A stretch of 38,164 bases of DNA from Oscillospiraceae bacterium (GCA_017439805.1 JAFSIK010000015.1:1-38164), one strand, 5' to 3'. Counted from the first letter of the stretch, positions 16,019 to 24,552 are shown. The notes: a model not told the origin generated them from the letters alone. A program made the numbers and translations.

Positions 16019-18097
16019 TTGAACGTTTTCACTGCTGAAAACTTCATAGCTGTGATTTTGCTGCTGCCGCTGGTGGGTGCGTTTCTGTGCCTGCTGTTTT
16101 CCGGCGGCAGGGCGGAACGCGCCCTTGGGCCGGTATTTGCCCTGCTGACTCTGGCGGCGGTGGTATTGGGCGCTCGCTTCGGCGGTGGAAAAGTTTCCCC
16201 TATGCTTTTCGGCGGTGCGGCGCTCAGCTTTGACCTGGGCGGATTCGGTATGCTTTTCGCGGTGCTGGGTGCCTTTATGTGGCTTGCCTGCCTGCTGAGT
16301 GCAAACGACTACTTCAAAACTTTCCGCCGTCGGCACGGTTACGGATTTTTCAGCCTTTTTACCCTATTTGCCACAACAGGATTTTTCCTTGCAAACGACC
16401 TTTTCACCGCTTTTATCTTCTTTGAAATGATGTCTCTGGCAAGCTATACCTGGGTGGTTCACGACCGGAGCGATTTCGCCATGAACGCTTCGCGCACCTA
16501 TCTGGCAGTTGGCATTTTCGGCGGCATGGCGGCTCTTATGGGGCTTTTTATTCTGTATGTAAATCTTGGCACTCTTAGTCTTGACAGCATTACCGCTGCG
16601 GCGGCAGGCTGCGAAAACAGAGCTGCACTTTACGCCGCAGGCTGCTGCGTTCTGGCAGGTTTCGGCGCAAAGGCGGGTATGTTCCCCCTGCAGTTCTGGA
16701 TGCCCAAAAGCTACGTTGCCGCCCCGGCGCCCTCTACGGCACTTCTGTCCGGAATTCTTTCAAAAACCGGCGTCATGGGTATTATCTGCGTAGCCTGCAA
16801 GGTATTTGCCGGCAATAAGGCTTTTATGGCGCTGCTGCTGGCTCTGGCGGTCATTACCATGGTTATGGGTGCTGTTATGGCGCTGCTTTCCACCGACTTA
16901 AAGCGCACTCTGGCCTGCTCCTCCATGTCACAGATTGGATTTATTCTTGTTGGTGTGGCGATGATGTGCGGTCTGGGTGACCACGGTGTGCTGGCGGCCT
17001 GGGGCGTTGCAAGCCAGATGGTAAATCATTCGCTTATCAAGATGCTGCTTTTCACCTGCAGCGGTATAATCCTTTGCGGTGCGGGCAGCCTTGACCTCAA
17101 CCGCATCCGCGGCTATGGCAGAAACAAACCACTGCTGCTTGTCTGCTTTATTTTCGGTGCTCTGGCTGTGGGCGGCATTCCCGGTTTTGCCGGTTACGCA
17201 GGCAAAACACTGCTGCACGAGGCTATCGTTGAATACGCCGCTACCGTCACCGGCGGCGCTGCCGCAGTAATAACCGCGGTTGAGTGGATTTTCCTCATAA
17301 GCGGCGGTCTTACAATCGCCTATATGACAAAGCTCTTTGTGGCTGTATTCGTGGAAAAGGGTCCGGGACAGACCATTGCAAAGAAAAAAGTTTTTACCGC
17401 AAACAGTGTCCCAGCCACCCTTGTGCCGGCGGCAGTACTGCTGGTTGCCGGATTGTTTGCCAACAGAGTAATGGGACTTTTGACAAATCCTGCGGCTGAA
17501 TTTATCGGCGCGCACGGTCTGGACCACAGTATACATTTCTTTGCCTTTGTTAATTTGAAAGGCTTTATCATTTCCGCTGTTGTGGGTATCGCGGTGTACT
17601 TCGGTATCGTCCGTACTGTGCTCAGCCGCAAGACCGACGAGGGACGAAAGTACAAAAACGCGGTGCCGGAAAAATTGGATATGGAAGAGCTTTTCATTAA
17701 ACCCGTTTTCGGCAGATTTGTTCCCCGTGTGCTATGCGCCATTATGGCTCTGTTCGGAGAAAACATGGTTCTCGCACCTCTTTCAAATGTGGGCTTTAAG
17801 TTTTTCAGCATTGATATGAAAGTCCTTTCCGACGGCCCCGATGCCGCCGTAGTGGCTCTGAGAAATACGGTTTTCAAAGATTTGAAAGAGCCTACTGTTG
17901 AAAAAAGCCGTTACAGACTGCTGTACCGTATGCGTCTTTCAAAAGGCGAAGAGTGCGCCCGGGATGCCGTCTGCCAGGCTCAGGAGCGGGAAAACACCGG
18001 CAGAAAGCTGTCCGCCACCCTGTCTTTTTCCCTGCTGCTCTCTTTCGCAGGAATATGCGCGTTTATAATTTACATTTTTATCAGAGTTTTGAGATAA
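16019..18097 (+). CDS. NuoL/HyfB-like antiporter subunit with C-terminal extension
   Basis: This 692-residue membrane protein is the largest subunit of the operon. The antiporter core carries the TM5 Glu (FTAFIFFEMMSLASYTWVVHD), the TM7 Lys (FGAKAGMFPLQFWMPKSYVAAP) and ALLSGILSKTG. After about residue 500 there is a hydrophobic segment, then a cytosolic stretch (EKLDMEELFIKPVFGRFV) and a last helix. This recalls NuoL/HyfB-type subunits, whose C-terminal lateral helix couples neighbouring subunits. The start is a TTG touching the previous stop, with no strong ribosome binding site, so expression probably relies on coupling. A terminator follows. Confidence 0.87.
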   Translation: MNVFTAENFIAVILLLPLVGAFLCLLFSGGRAERALGPVFALLTLAAVVLGARFGGGKVSPMLFGGAALSFDLGGFGMLFAVLGAFMWLACLLSANDYFKTFRRRHGYGFFSLFTLFATTGFFLANDLFTAFIFFEMMSLASYTWVVHDRSDFAMNASRTYLAVGIFGGMAALMGLFILYVNLGTLSLDSITAAAAGCENRAALYAAGCCVLAGFGAKAGMFPLQFWMPKSYVAAPAPSTALLSGILSKTGVMGIICVACKVFAGNKAFMALLLALAVITMVMGAVMALLSTDLKRTLACSSMSQIGFILVGVAMMCGLGDHGVLAAWGVASQMVNHSLIKMLLFTCSGIILCGAGSLDLNRIRGYGRNKPLLLVCFIFGALAVGGIPGFAGYAGKTLLHEAIVEYAATVTGGAAAVITAVEWIFLISGGLTIAYMTKLFVAVFVEKGPGQTIAKKKVFTANSVPATLVPAAVLLVAGLFANRVMGLLTNPAAEFIGAHGLDHSIHFFAFVNLKGFIISAVVGIAVYFGIVRTVLSRKTDEGRKYKNAVPEKLDMEELFIKPVFGRFVPRVLCAIMALFGENMVLAPLSNVGFKFFSIDMKVLSDGPDAAVVALRNTVFKDLKEPTVEKSRYRLLYRMRLSKGEECARDAVCQAQERENTGRKLSATLSFSLLLSFAGICAFIIYIFIRVLR

Positions 18098-18100
18098 CAA

Positions 18101-18126
18101 AAAAGACCGTCTTTTGACGGTCTTTT
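18101..18126. terminator. Bidirectional terminator
   Basis: An 11-bp perfect stem (18101-18111 with 18116-18126, loop TTTT) lies between the end of the antiporter operon and the convergent FAD oxidoreductase gene, whose stop lies at its edge. Confidence 0.85.
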
Positions 18127-19588
18127 ATCTTTTGAATATCATTTTCGAGCCGTGGGAGTCCTTCTTTATTTCGCTGGCGGGGATACCAAGCTGCTGCGAC
18201 AAGAGCTGGATTATCTTCATGGAACATCCCGCGCCCTGGCAGCGGCCCATGCCGGCTCCCGTGCGGCGCTTGACTCCGTCAAGAGTCACCGCTCCGGCGC
18301 GAATGGCGGCAATTACCTCAGCCTCGGTAACATGGCGGCAGTGGCAGACCATACGCCCCCAGGCGCTGTCGGCAGCTATCAGTTTTGCCTGTTCTTCCCT
18401 GCTGATATTTGCAAAGCGCGTTTCCGGAGGCCTTACGGGGTCAAAATCCGCATTTGGGGCGGTTTTGCCGATTGCTGCGGCAATTTTATCGGCCGCAAGT
18501 CTTCCCAGCCCCTCGGCGCAGGTAAGGCCGGGGGTTTTGATACCGATAAAGCTGATAAAATCACCGTCGTCAAGAACGGTAAAATCATTTATACTGCCGC
18601 CGTCTTTTATAAATTCGCCCTTTTCGTCAGCAATTACCGCCCAGGGATTGGGCCGAATCGCAGCAAAAGAACGGATTATGCTTTCGGCAGACAAGGCCGG
18701 AAAAATTTCTTTCGCCTGTGTGATAACCTTTTCAAGACCTTCAACGGTGGTGAGGTTTTCAGCCTTGTCCGAAGCGGAAACGGTGCTGCCGCCGATGAGG
18801 ATATTTCCGTCAACTGTTGGCACAAGGGTAAGCCCCTTTTCCTTTTCCTCCGGCTCGAAAAAAATAACGTGGTTTACAAGGTTGCTCTGGGTGGTGTCCA
18901 GAACCACATAATCGCATTTCTCGGGGAAAATGCGAACCTGGGGCGGGTTGGTCATTTCCCGCACCTCATCGGCGAAAAGGCCGGCACAGTTTATAACCGC
19001 CCGGGCGGTAAATTCGCCGTTCGGGGTAATCAGCCTGTATCCATCCGTATTTTTTTCAATGGCGGTGACGGGACAGTTTTTTAAAATCTCACCGCCGTTT
19101 GCAAGGAAATTCTCCGCCGCAGCCAGTCCCAGTTCCCAGGGATCCGCCGTACCGGAATAGGGCGCGTAAAGACCCATATAAATATCCGGAGAAATTGCCG
19201 GCTCAAGAGCATGAACTTCCTCTTTTGAAAGCAGCTTCATCCCCTCGACGCCGTTTTCAATGCCCCGGCGGTATTTCTTTTCAAGAACTTTTGCTCCGCT
19301 TTCACCGAAGCATACCATAATTGAGCCGCAGCGCTTGTAGCGCACGCCCAGTTCGGTGCAAAGTTTTTCAAAATTCCGGCTTCCCTCAACGCAAAGACGG
19401 GTTTTCAGCGTGCCGGGTTTCATATCGTATCCTGCGTATATGGCGGCGGTGTTGGCACGGGTAACGCCGGTGCACAGGTCCTCTCTTGCCTCAAAAATCG
19501 CGGCGGTCAGGTCGTATCTGAGCAGGCTGCGCCCGGCGAAGCAGCCCAAAATGCCTCCGCCGATAACCGCAACGTCAAAATGCTTCAA
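18125..19588 (-). CDS. FAD-dependent oxidoreductase with BFD-like [2Fe-2S] domain
   Basis: This 487-residue protein is of the DAO/GlpA type. A dinucleotide-binding motif opens the protein (VAVIGGGILGCFAGRSLLR, about 6-24), and RAVINCAGLFADEV and a substrate-domain block around NILIGGSTV follow. The last 90 residues form a BFD-like domain with cysteines in MVCHCRHVTEAEVI and RCQGAGCSM, which would hold a [2Fe-2S] cluster. This architecture is known in anaerobic glycerol-3-phosphate dehydrogenase-like and L-2-hydroxyacid-oxidase-like proteins; the substrate cannot be read from sequence. The ATG follows GAGAGG. The gene is transcribed divergently from the iron alcohol dehydrogenase. Confidence 0.88.
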   Translation of the reverse strand: MKHFDVAVIGGGILGCFAGRSLLRYDLTAAIFEAREDLCTGVTRANTAAIYAGYDMKPGTLKTRLCVEGSRNFEKLCTELGVRYKRCGSIMVCFGESGAKVLEKKYRRGIENGVEGMKLLSKEEVHALEPAISPDIYMGLYAPYSGTADPWELGLAAAENFLANGGEILKNCPVTAIEKNTDGYRLITPNGEFTARAVINCAGLFADEVREMTNPPQVRIFPEKCDYVVLDTTQSNLVNHVIFFEPEEKEKGLTLVPTVDGNILIGGSTVSASDKAENLTTVEGLEKVITQAKEIFPALSAESIIRSFAAIRPNPWAVIADEKGEFIKDGGSINDFTVLDDGDFISFIGIKTPGLTCAEGLGRLAADKIAAAIGKTAPNADFDPVRPPETRFANISREEQAKLIAADSAWGRMVCHCRHVTEAEVIAAIRAGAVTLDGVKRRTGAGMGRCQGAGCSMKIIQLLSQQLGIPASEIKKDSHGSKMIFKR

Positions 19589-19616
19589 CCTCTCACCGCC
19601 TTAAACGTTTTTTACC

Positions 19617-19645
19617 ATTATATACTTTACCGCGCCCACCTTCAA
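19617..19645 (-). promoter_or_regulatory. Promoter for FAD oxidoreductase
   Basis: On the minus strand, TTGAAG (19640-19645), a 17-nt spacer and a perfect TATAAT (19617-19622) lie about 30 nt before the ATG at 19588. Confidence 0.65.
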
Positions 19646-19673
19646 CATTTTTTCGTCGGCGTGGTATTATCCC

Positions 19674-19702
19674 TTGCGGTTTATCGGATATGGTGGTATA
19701 TT
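19674..19702 (+). promoter_or_regulatory. Promoter for iron alcohol dehydrogenase
   Basis: TTGCGG (19674-19679), a 17-nt spacer and TATATT (19697-19702) lie 35 nt before the ATG at 19737. It is divergent from the FAD oxidoreductase promoter, with 28 nt between the two -35 boxes. Confidence 0.55.
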
Positions 19703-19736
19703 CAAGACATATATAAATCATAGGGGGTTATTTCAA

Positions 19737-20945
19737 ATGGACGCTCTTAAAAAAGCTTATTACAGAATTTTTCAGGCCGTTTTTAATATCGGTGCGCGCT
19801 GTCTTAACTGGCGCAGACCCAACATGGTCTCCGGCCCCGGCTGTGTAAACACCATTCCCTCCCTGCTGAGCGAAGCGGGAGTCAAAAAAGCTCTTGTGGT
19901 CACTGACCCCGTTCTGGCAAAAATTCTGCTGCCCGGTATTCTGAAAGTACTCGATGACGCAGGAGTTCCCTACGCCGTTTTCAGCGAGGTTGAGCCCAAC
20001 CCCTCTGTAACCACCGTTGAAGCCATCTGCAAGATGTATAAGGACGAGGGCTGCGGCGGATTTGTTGCTCTGGGCGGCGGCAGCGCCATGGATGCTGCCA
20101 AGGGCGCCGGCGCAATGATTGCCTGCCCCAGAAAGACCCCCAACAAGATGGCAGGTCTGCTGAAAGTCGGCAAAAATATTCCTCCCTTTATCGCCATTCC
20201 CACTACCGCTGGCACCGGCAGCGAAACCACCATTGCCGCCATTATCACCGACAAGGCAACTCATCACAAGTATGCCATTATGGACCTGCATCTTATCCCC
20301 CATTACGCGGTGCTGGATCCCGAGCTGACCTACGGTCTGCCTCCCCACATCACCTCCACCACCGGTATGGACGCTCTTACTCACGCTGTTGAGGCTTTCC
20401 TGTGCTGGACCTACAACACCAAGGAAAGCATTCGTCTGGCAGAGGAAGCCGTTGTGGGCATCTTCAAGTATCTTGAAGCCGCCTACGCCGACGGCAAGGA
20501 TCCCGTTGCCCGTGAGCAGATGCTCATTGCCTCTCACAAGGCAGGCTTTGCCTTTACCCGCGCAGGCGTTGGCAACGTACACGCAATCGCACATACTCTG
20601 GGTGGTCTGTACAACACCCCCCACGGTCTGGCAAATGCAGTTATTCTGCCCATCGTTCTGGAAGATTACGGCCCCGCCGTTTATGAAAAACTTGCCCATC
20701 TGGCTGACCTTGTCGGCATAACCGGCAGCAGCGTGGAGGAAAAGGCCAAGGCCTTCATATCCGAGATCCGCGCCATGAATCAGCGCATGAACATCCCCAC
20801 CGGATTTGACAACATCCTTGAAAAGGATATTGATCAGATGATAACCTGGGCGCTGAAAGAGGCCAATCCCATCTACCCCGTTCCCGTGGTTTACACCAGA
20901 GAGCGCTGCAGAAAAGTTATTCGGCGTATCATTGACGAGTGCTGA
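19737..20945 (+). CDS. Iron-containing alcohol dehydrogenase
   Basis: This 402-residue group III (Fe-dependent) alcohol dehydrogenase interconverts alcohols and aldehydes with NAD(P)H in the cytoplasm. It has the nucleotide-binding block FVALGGGSAMDAAKGAGAM (about 104-122) and IPTTAGTGSETT. The metal-ligand segments are GMDALTHAVEAFL and GNVHAIAHTLGG...NTPHGLANA, with the expected Asp and His residues. The ATG at 19737 has an AGGGGG site 9 nt upstream; an in-frame start at 19674 lies in the promoter. Substrate specificity is not readable. It faces the aldehyde:ferredoxin oxidoreductase operon across a shared terminator, which suggests, without proving, joint aldehyde metabolism. Confidence 0.92.
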   Translation: MDALKKAYYRIFQAVFNIGARCLNWRRPNMVSGPGCVNTIPSLLSEAGVKKALVVTDPVLAKILLPGILKVLDDAGVPYAVFSEVEPNPSVTTVEAICKMYKDEGCGGFVALGGGSAMDAAKGAGAMIACPRKTPNKMAGLLKVGKNIPPFIAIPTTAGTGSETTIAAIITDKATHHKYAIMDLHLIPHYAVLDPELTYGLPPHITSTTGMDALTHAVEAFLCWTYNTKESIRLAEEAVVGIFKYLEAAYADGKDPVAREQMLIASHKAGFAFTRAGVGNVHAIAHTLGGLYNTPHGLANAVILPIVLEDYGPAVYEKLAHLADLVGITGSSVEEKAKAFISEIRAMNQRMNIPTGFDNILEKDIDQMITWALKEANPIYPVPVVYTRERCRKVIRRIIDEC

Positions 20946-20954
20946 ATTAAAAAC

Positions 20955-20980
20955 AAAACCCTCCCGTTTGGGAGGGTTTT
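20955..20980. terminator. Bidirectional terminator
   Basis: An 11-bp perfect stem (20955-20965 with 20970-20980, loop GTTT), flanked by A and T runs, lies between the convergent alcohol dehydrogenase gene and the AOR operon. Confidence 0.9.
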
Positions 20981-20988
20981 TAATTTGT

Positions 20989-21237
20989 TCAACCGCCGCC
21001 GCAAACCGGCAGGAATGATACCGTATCACCGTCGGAGGTAGGGGTTTTAAATCCCTTGTGAAGAAGAATGCTGTCGCCGTTTATGACGATAAGGAGCTTT
21101 TTGGCTTCCTTATAAGCCGCGGCGCTGTAGGTCTTTTTCACATACTTCATAACGTCATTTACCGTGGCGGCGTCAATCTGCTCCTGAAGTTTTCCGGTAA
21201 GCTCGGCAAGCACGCCTCTGTATTTAACGGTTATCAT
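20989..21237 (-). CDS. MoaD/ThiS-like ubiquitin-fold protein
   Basis: This 82-residue beta-grasp protein (MITVKYRGVLAELTG...DGDTVSFLPVCGGG) ends in Gly-Gly-Gly, the thiocarboxylate-accepting tail of MoaD/ThiS sulfur carriers. It sits last in the aldehyde:ferredoxin oxidoreductase operon, and its ATG overlaps the AOR stop by 4 nt. It therefore most likely supplies sulfur for the pterin dithiolene that binds tungsten or molybdenum in AOR (inference from context). No MoaE, MoaA or ThiF-like partner is in the window. Confidence 0.85.
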   Translation of the reverse strand: MITVKYRGVLAELTGKLQEQIDAATVNDVMKYVKKTYSAAAYKEAKKLLIVINGDSILLHKGFKTPTSDGDTVSFLPVCGGG

Positions 21238-23120
21238 TTGATTACCCCCAGACTTTTGAGCTTTTTATCAGTGGGAACGCCTTCTGTGTTCCAGCCGCGA
21301 ACCTTGTAATATTTGGGTATCATCTTATCAAGAGGCACGACGGTCTTGGGATTTTTCTCATCCTGAGGCGTTTTGGTCAGTCTGTCGGGCAGAGCGTCAT
21401 CAGCGGAGGTAAGACCCTCGCGGATATTATACATACGCTCCAGATTGTAGGATATTTCGCCCAGCTTTACAAAGTTGCCCATAAACAAGGGCAGACCGGT
21501 GGCAAGGCGGGCCGCTTCAGCCTGGGGCAGCAGAATAAGTGCGTTGAAACGCAGAGCCGGCAGCGCCTTGAGCATGAGAGTTATGGCGGGACCTGCGTGA
21601 ATCATTATTTTGCCCACAAGGCGGGTGATAAAATGAGTGGGGCCAAGCTTGTAAATAATCCCGGGAACAAAGGTCTGGGCGGAAAACAGGCAGCAGCCGA
21701 CGGTGGAAACAGCCTCAAGCGCGTCCTGCAGGAAGACGGTAAACTGAGCCTTGCTCTCGGGGCTCTGAGCGTCCATAAGCAGAACACCGACGGACTCCAT
21801 CAGAGCCAGATAGCCACCGTTGAGGTGGCAGCCGCCGCGGTTGGAAACGGCATAGCCAAGACCCATACCGACACTGCGGCGGGGTTCGTAGGATGCAAGC
21901 TCCAGACCCTTGGCGTTGATGGCAAACTCTTTGCCGCCGTATTTTTCGGCCATACGCTTGGTGCCTTCCGCCATGTCTGACCATATTCCCTCACGGGCCA
22001 CGGTCTTGCGCAGAACTTCCTCAAGGTTTGCGGTTTTGCCAAACTCCACGCCGAAATCGGCAAGGCCTTTCTCTTTAAGCTCCATGGCAAATGCCACGGT
22101 GGAGGCAAAGGAAATTGTGTCCACGCCAAGAACGTCGCAGAGATAGTTCATTTTAAGCACGGTTTCAAGATCGCCGCAATCAATATTGGGACCGAAGAAA
22201 CCGGCGGTTTCGTACTCGGGACCCTTTACGTCACGGCCCGCGACCTTTACACGGCGCTCGCATCGAATTGGACAGCTGACACAGCCGCTGTTTCTGAGCA
22301 GGGCGGTTTCTGCCATGGTTTCGCCGCTGACAGCATCGGCGTGCTCACTCTGTCCGTATTTGAAGTTATGGGTGGGCAGGGCGTGGGTGGCGTTTGCCTT
22401 GTTTACAAGACCCGCGCTGCCATATCGGGGAAGGGATTCGCCGGTCATGGGATGACCCTTGACAAAGCTGACCCATTTGGAAACGAATTTATCAAACTTT
22501 TTGCGGCTGTGAACATGAGGCTCTTTTGTGCCGTAGGCCACGATCGCCTTGATTTTCTTTGCGCCAAGAGCCGCGCCGGTACCGCAGCGTCCGGAAACAC
22601 GCTCGCCGGAAGCGGCAAGGGCGTAGCGCACCAGATTTTCTCCCGCAGGTCCGATAACCATTTTGCCGTAATGGTGAGGGAATTTTTCCTGTGCTTCCTC
22701 GGTGTCAAGTCCCCAAAGGTGGGATGCATCCTTTAAAGTTATCTCGCCGTCGATAATCTCAATGGTGACGGGGGTTTCAGACGCACCGGTGATGATAATA
22801 CCGTCATAGCCAGCTTTTTTCATCATAACGCCGAACTGGCCGCCGCAGTTGGAAGATGCGATGCCGCCGGTAAGGACGTTTTTGAAGGTCATGTTATAGC
22901 GGCTGGAAGAAGGCGCACCGGTACCGTTGAGCGGGCCGGTATTTATGATGATGACCGCCTCGGGCGCGAGAGGGTCTATGCCGGGTTTTGTCAGGTCCAG
23001 AAGCAGGCGGCAGCCAAGCGCTTTTCCGCCAACGTAGGTCTTGAAATATTTCTTTGTAATGGGATAACGGCTGACCTTGCCGGTGGTAAGGTCAAGCATT
23101 GCATATACAGGCAATCTCAT
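21234..23120 (-). CDS. Aldehyde:ferredoxin oxidoreductase (tungsten-pterin type)
   Basis: This 628-residue protein is of the AOR family, tungstopterin enzymes that oxidise aldehydes (or reduce acids) using ferredoxin in the cytoplasm. The family landmarks are KTYVGGKALGCRLLLD, NTGPLNGTGAPSSSRYNMTFK and TGGIASSNCGGQFGVMMKKAGYDG near the N-terminus. The 4Fe-4S ligands are in NSGCVSCPIRCERRV plus a late Cys in TVGCCLFSAQTF. The sequence between 380 and 470 carries ELASYEPRRSVGMGLGYAVSNRGGCH, the cofactor-binding region. The length is normal. It overlaps the upstream ferredoxin gene and the downstream MoaD-like gene by 4 nt each, so all three are translationally coupled. Confidence 0.93.
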   Translation of the reverse strand: MRLPVYAMLDLTTGKVSRYPITKKYFKTYVGGKALGCRLLLDLTKPGIDPLAPEAVIIINTGPLNGTGAPSSSRYNMTFKNVLTGGIASSNCGGQFGVMMKKAGYDGIIITGASETPVTIEIIDGEITLKDASHLWGLDTEEAQEKFPHHYGKMVIGPAGENLVRYALAASGERVSGRCGTGAALGAKKIKAIVAYGTKEPHVHSRKKFDKFVSKWVSFVKGHPMTGESLPRYGSAGLVNKANATHALPTHNFKYGQSEHADAVSGETMAETALLRNSGCVSCPIRCERRVKVAGRDVKGPEYETAGFFGPNIDCGDLETVLKMNYLCDVLGVDTISFASTVAFAMELKEKGLADFGVEFGKTANLEEVLRKTVAREGIWSDMAEGTKRMAEKYGGKEFAINAKGLELASYEPRRSVGMGLGYAVSNRGGCHLNGGYLALMESVGVLLMDAQSPESKAQFTVFLQDALEAVSTVGCCLFSAQTFVPGIIYKLGPTHFITRLVGKIMIHAGPAITLMLKALPALRFNALILLPQAEAARLATGLPLFMGNFVKLGEISYNLERMYNIREGLTSADDALPDRLTKTPQDEKNPKTVVPLDKMIPKYYKVRGWNTEGVPTDKKLKSLGVIK

Positions 23121-23539
23121 CTGCGCACAACTCCCATCGTTATAATTTTAAGGGGACATTCCCTTGCACAAATTCCGCAGCCGATGCATTTTGCGTGATG
23201 GTCAACATAGGCGTGGGCGGCAATATCGCCCCGGAATTTGGGGTCGCTGATGGAAATCACATCATAAGGGCAGGCCGCAACGCACATTCTGCAGGCGCTG
23301 CATTTGGAGGCGTCTATCATAGGACGGGGCCATTCCTCACGGGGTCTTTTTGCGCAGGTTTTACCGTTGGGGTCTTTTATGGATTCGCTGGGACAAAGTC
23401 TTCCGCACACGCCGCACTCCACGCACCGCACCTCACGAATAAGGTGACGCTGCTTAGGCGCGCCGTCAATGGCAAAAACCGGACAGCTTTTGGCACACAG
23501 GCCGCAGCCAATGCAGCTTTCATCAATATAATAAGCCAT
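23117..23539 (-). CDS. Polyferredoxin with four 4Fe-4S motifs
   Basis: This 140-residue electron-transfer protein has four complete CxxCxxCxxxCP motifs: CIGCGLCAKSCP, CVECGVCGRLCP, CSACRMCVAACP and CIGCGICARECP. This gives 16 cysteines and up to four 4Fe-4S clusters. It overlaps the AOR start by 4 nt (ATGA), so it is presumably the AOR electron partner (AorB-like small subunit), passing electrons to or from cellular ferredoxin. It lacks a signal peptide or membrane segment, so it is cytosolic. Confidence 0.92.
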   Translation of the reverse strand: MAYYIDESCIGCGLCAKSCPVFAIDGAPKQRHLIREVRCVECGVCGRLCPSESIKDPNGKTCAKRPREEWPRPMIDASKCSACRMCVAACPYDVISISDPKFRGDIAAHAYVDHHAKCIGCGICARECPLKIITMGVVRR

Positions 23540-23559
23540 TCCTTATACCCTCTTTTTGT

Positions 23560-24102
23560 TTATTTCCAGGTTAGAAGTTCCTCCACGCTCTTGCGGGGCG
23601 GTGCCTTGGGTTCCTCTGCGGGCCAGCCAAGGGCCATAAGAGCGGATACCTGCTGCCCCTCGGGAAGCTCAAGCGCCTTTTTTACCATATCGTGGTCGTA
23701 AACGCCGATGATAACGGAGCCCAGTCCCCTGTCCCAGGCGGCAAGGCTGAAAGTCTGAGCGGCAATGCCGGCATCAAAAGACTGCCAGTGAGTGCCCTGG
23801 GAGGTTGAAAAACTGCCGTCCTTTTCAAATCCGCTGCGGCCGGTTACTGTGGTAAGGGCAACAATGACGGCGGCGCTCTTCAAGAGTTTGCCGTTCCATG
23901 TAAATCCCAAAACGCACTCGTCGGCGATGTGGGCGGAAATTTTTTTGTCCGTGACGGCAACATAGCGTACAGACTGGGAATTTTTCCACGAAGGAGACAT
24001 TGAGGCATCGGCAACAATGCTCTCCAGCAGTTCCTTTTCAACAGGTTTGTCCAAAAAACGGCGTACGCTGCGCCGGGTTTCAATACATTTTAAAGTTTCC
24101 AT
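23560..24102 (-). CDS. Nitroreductase family protein
   Basis: This 180-residue FMN-dependent nitroreductase-fold protein starts METLKCIETRRSVRRFLDKPV, the classic RRSxRxF FMN-phosphate contact. It continues with ASMSPSWKNSQSVRYVAV and FDAGIAAQTFSLAAWDRGLGSVIIG. It is probably a homodimer reducing small electron acceptors with NAD(P)H. The natural substrate is unknown. It lies 3 nt downstream of a small unknown gene and 20 nt upstream of the polyferredoxin, so it is inside the AOR operon. Confidence 0.9.
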   Translation of the reverse strand: METLKCIETRRSVRRFLDKPVEKELLESIVADASMSPSWKNSQSVRYVAVTDKKISAHIADECVLGFTWNGKLLKSAAVIVALTTVTGRSGFEKDGSFSTSQGTHWQSFDAGIAAQTFSLAAWDRGLGSVIIGVYDHDMVKKALELPEGQQVSALMALGWPAEEPKAPPRKSVEELLTWK

Positions 24103-24105
24103 ATA

Positions 24106-24354
24106 TTAAAGCTCGTCCGGGTCGATGCCCAGGTCGCGGACGATTTTATTGCACAACTTTACAAAGCTGAGAAATCCTGCCCGGGAGACCTGAATGCTGG
24201 CAACCTCATCCACAACCTGTGCGGATACGTCGGTGAGCCCGCCCTCCTTAATGGTGTAATTATGTTCGGTGTAAATATGGTTAAAATTAAGGGCTATCTC
24301 GCTTTTGCCCTTGTCATGGGTGATGTTGAAAGTGTTGCAGTATACGGGTTTCAT
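24106..24354 (-). CDS. Small conserved-looking protein heading the AOR operon
   Basis: This 82-residue protein (MKPVYCNTFNITHDKGKSEIALNFNHIYTEH...) alternates strands and ends in a helical LCNKIVRDLGIDPDEL tail. It resembles DUF3467-type small proteins in the opening Y-C/S-N-x-F/V pattern, but I cannot confirm that. It is soluble. Its ATG has a GGAG site and lies downstream of the strongest promoter of this cluster. The nitroreductase begins 3 nt after its stop, so it is co-expressed with AOR, and a regulatory or assembly role is possible. Confidence 0.65.
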   Translation of the reverse strand: MKPVYCNTFNITHDKGKSEIALNFNHIYTEHNYTIKEGGLTDVSAQVVDEVASIQVSRAGFLSFVKLCNKIVRDLGIDPDEL

Positions 24355-24376
24355 TTAATCACTCCTTTAACTTTAA

Positions 24377-24405
24377 ATTATATACCTAAATTAGTGTATT
24401 GTAAA
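24377..24405 (-). promoter_or_regulatory. Promoter of the AOR operon
   Basis: On the minus strand, TTTACA (24400-24405), a 17-nt spacer and a perfect TATAAT (24377-24382) lie 22 nt from the ATG. The divergent folate operon promoter is 54 nt away. Confidence 0.75.
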
Positions 24406-24458
24406 TAGTGACGAAAATCAATATCTATGTTAGTCAAGCTTTTAACAAGCACAACATA

Positions 24459-24487
24459 TTGCATTTTCCGCTGTTTTGATATATGAT
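24459..24487 (+). promoter_or_regulatory. Promoter of the fchA-folD-FNT operon
   Basis: TTGCAT (24459-24464), a 17-nt spacer and TATGAT (24482-24487) lie about 65 nt before the fchA-type ATG at 24553. Confidence 0.65.
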
Positions 24488-24552
24488 TGTTGATGCACAA
24501 CACGCTCATTGCGTTTTAATTTCCATCGCGTTTTATGACTGGAGGTATGGTC

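Noticed and set aside
19728..21029. 433-codon minus-strand open frame opposite the alcohol dehydrogenase
   Set aside because: It is antisense to a gene with clear iron-ADH motifs; its translation is Gly/Asn/Val-rich without recognisable domains.
24355..24552. Molybdenum/tungsten cofactor riboswitch upstream of the AOR operon
   Set aside because: The AOR leader after the promoter is only about 15 nt, too short for such a riboswitch, and no conserved core was seen.
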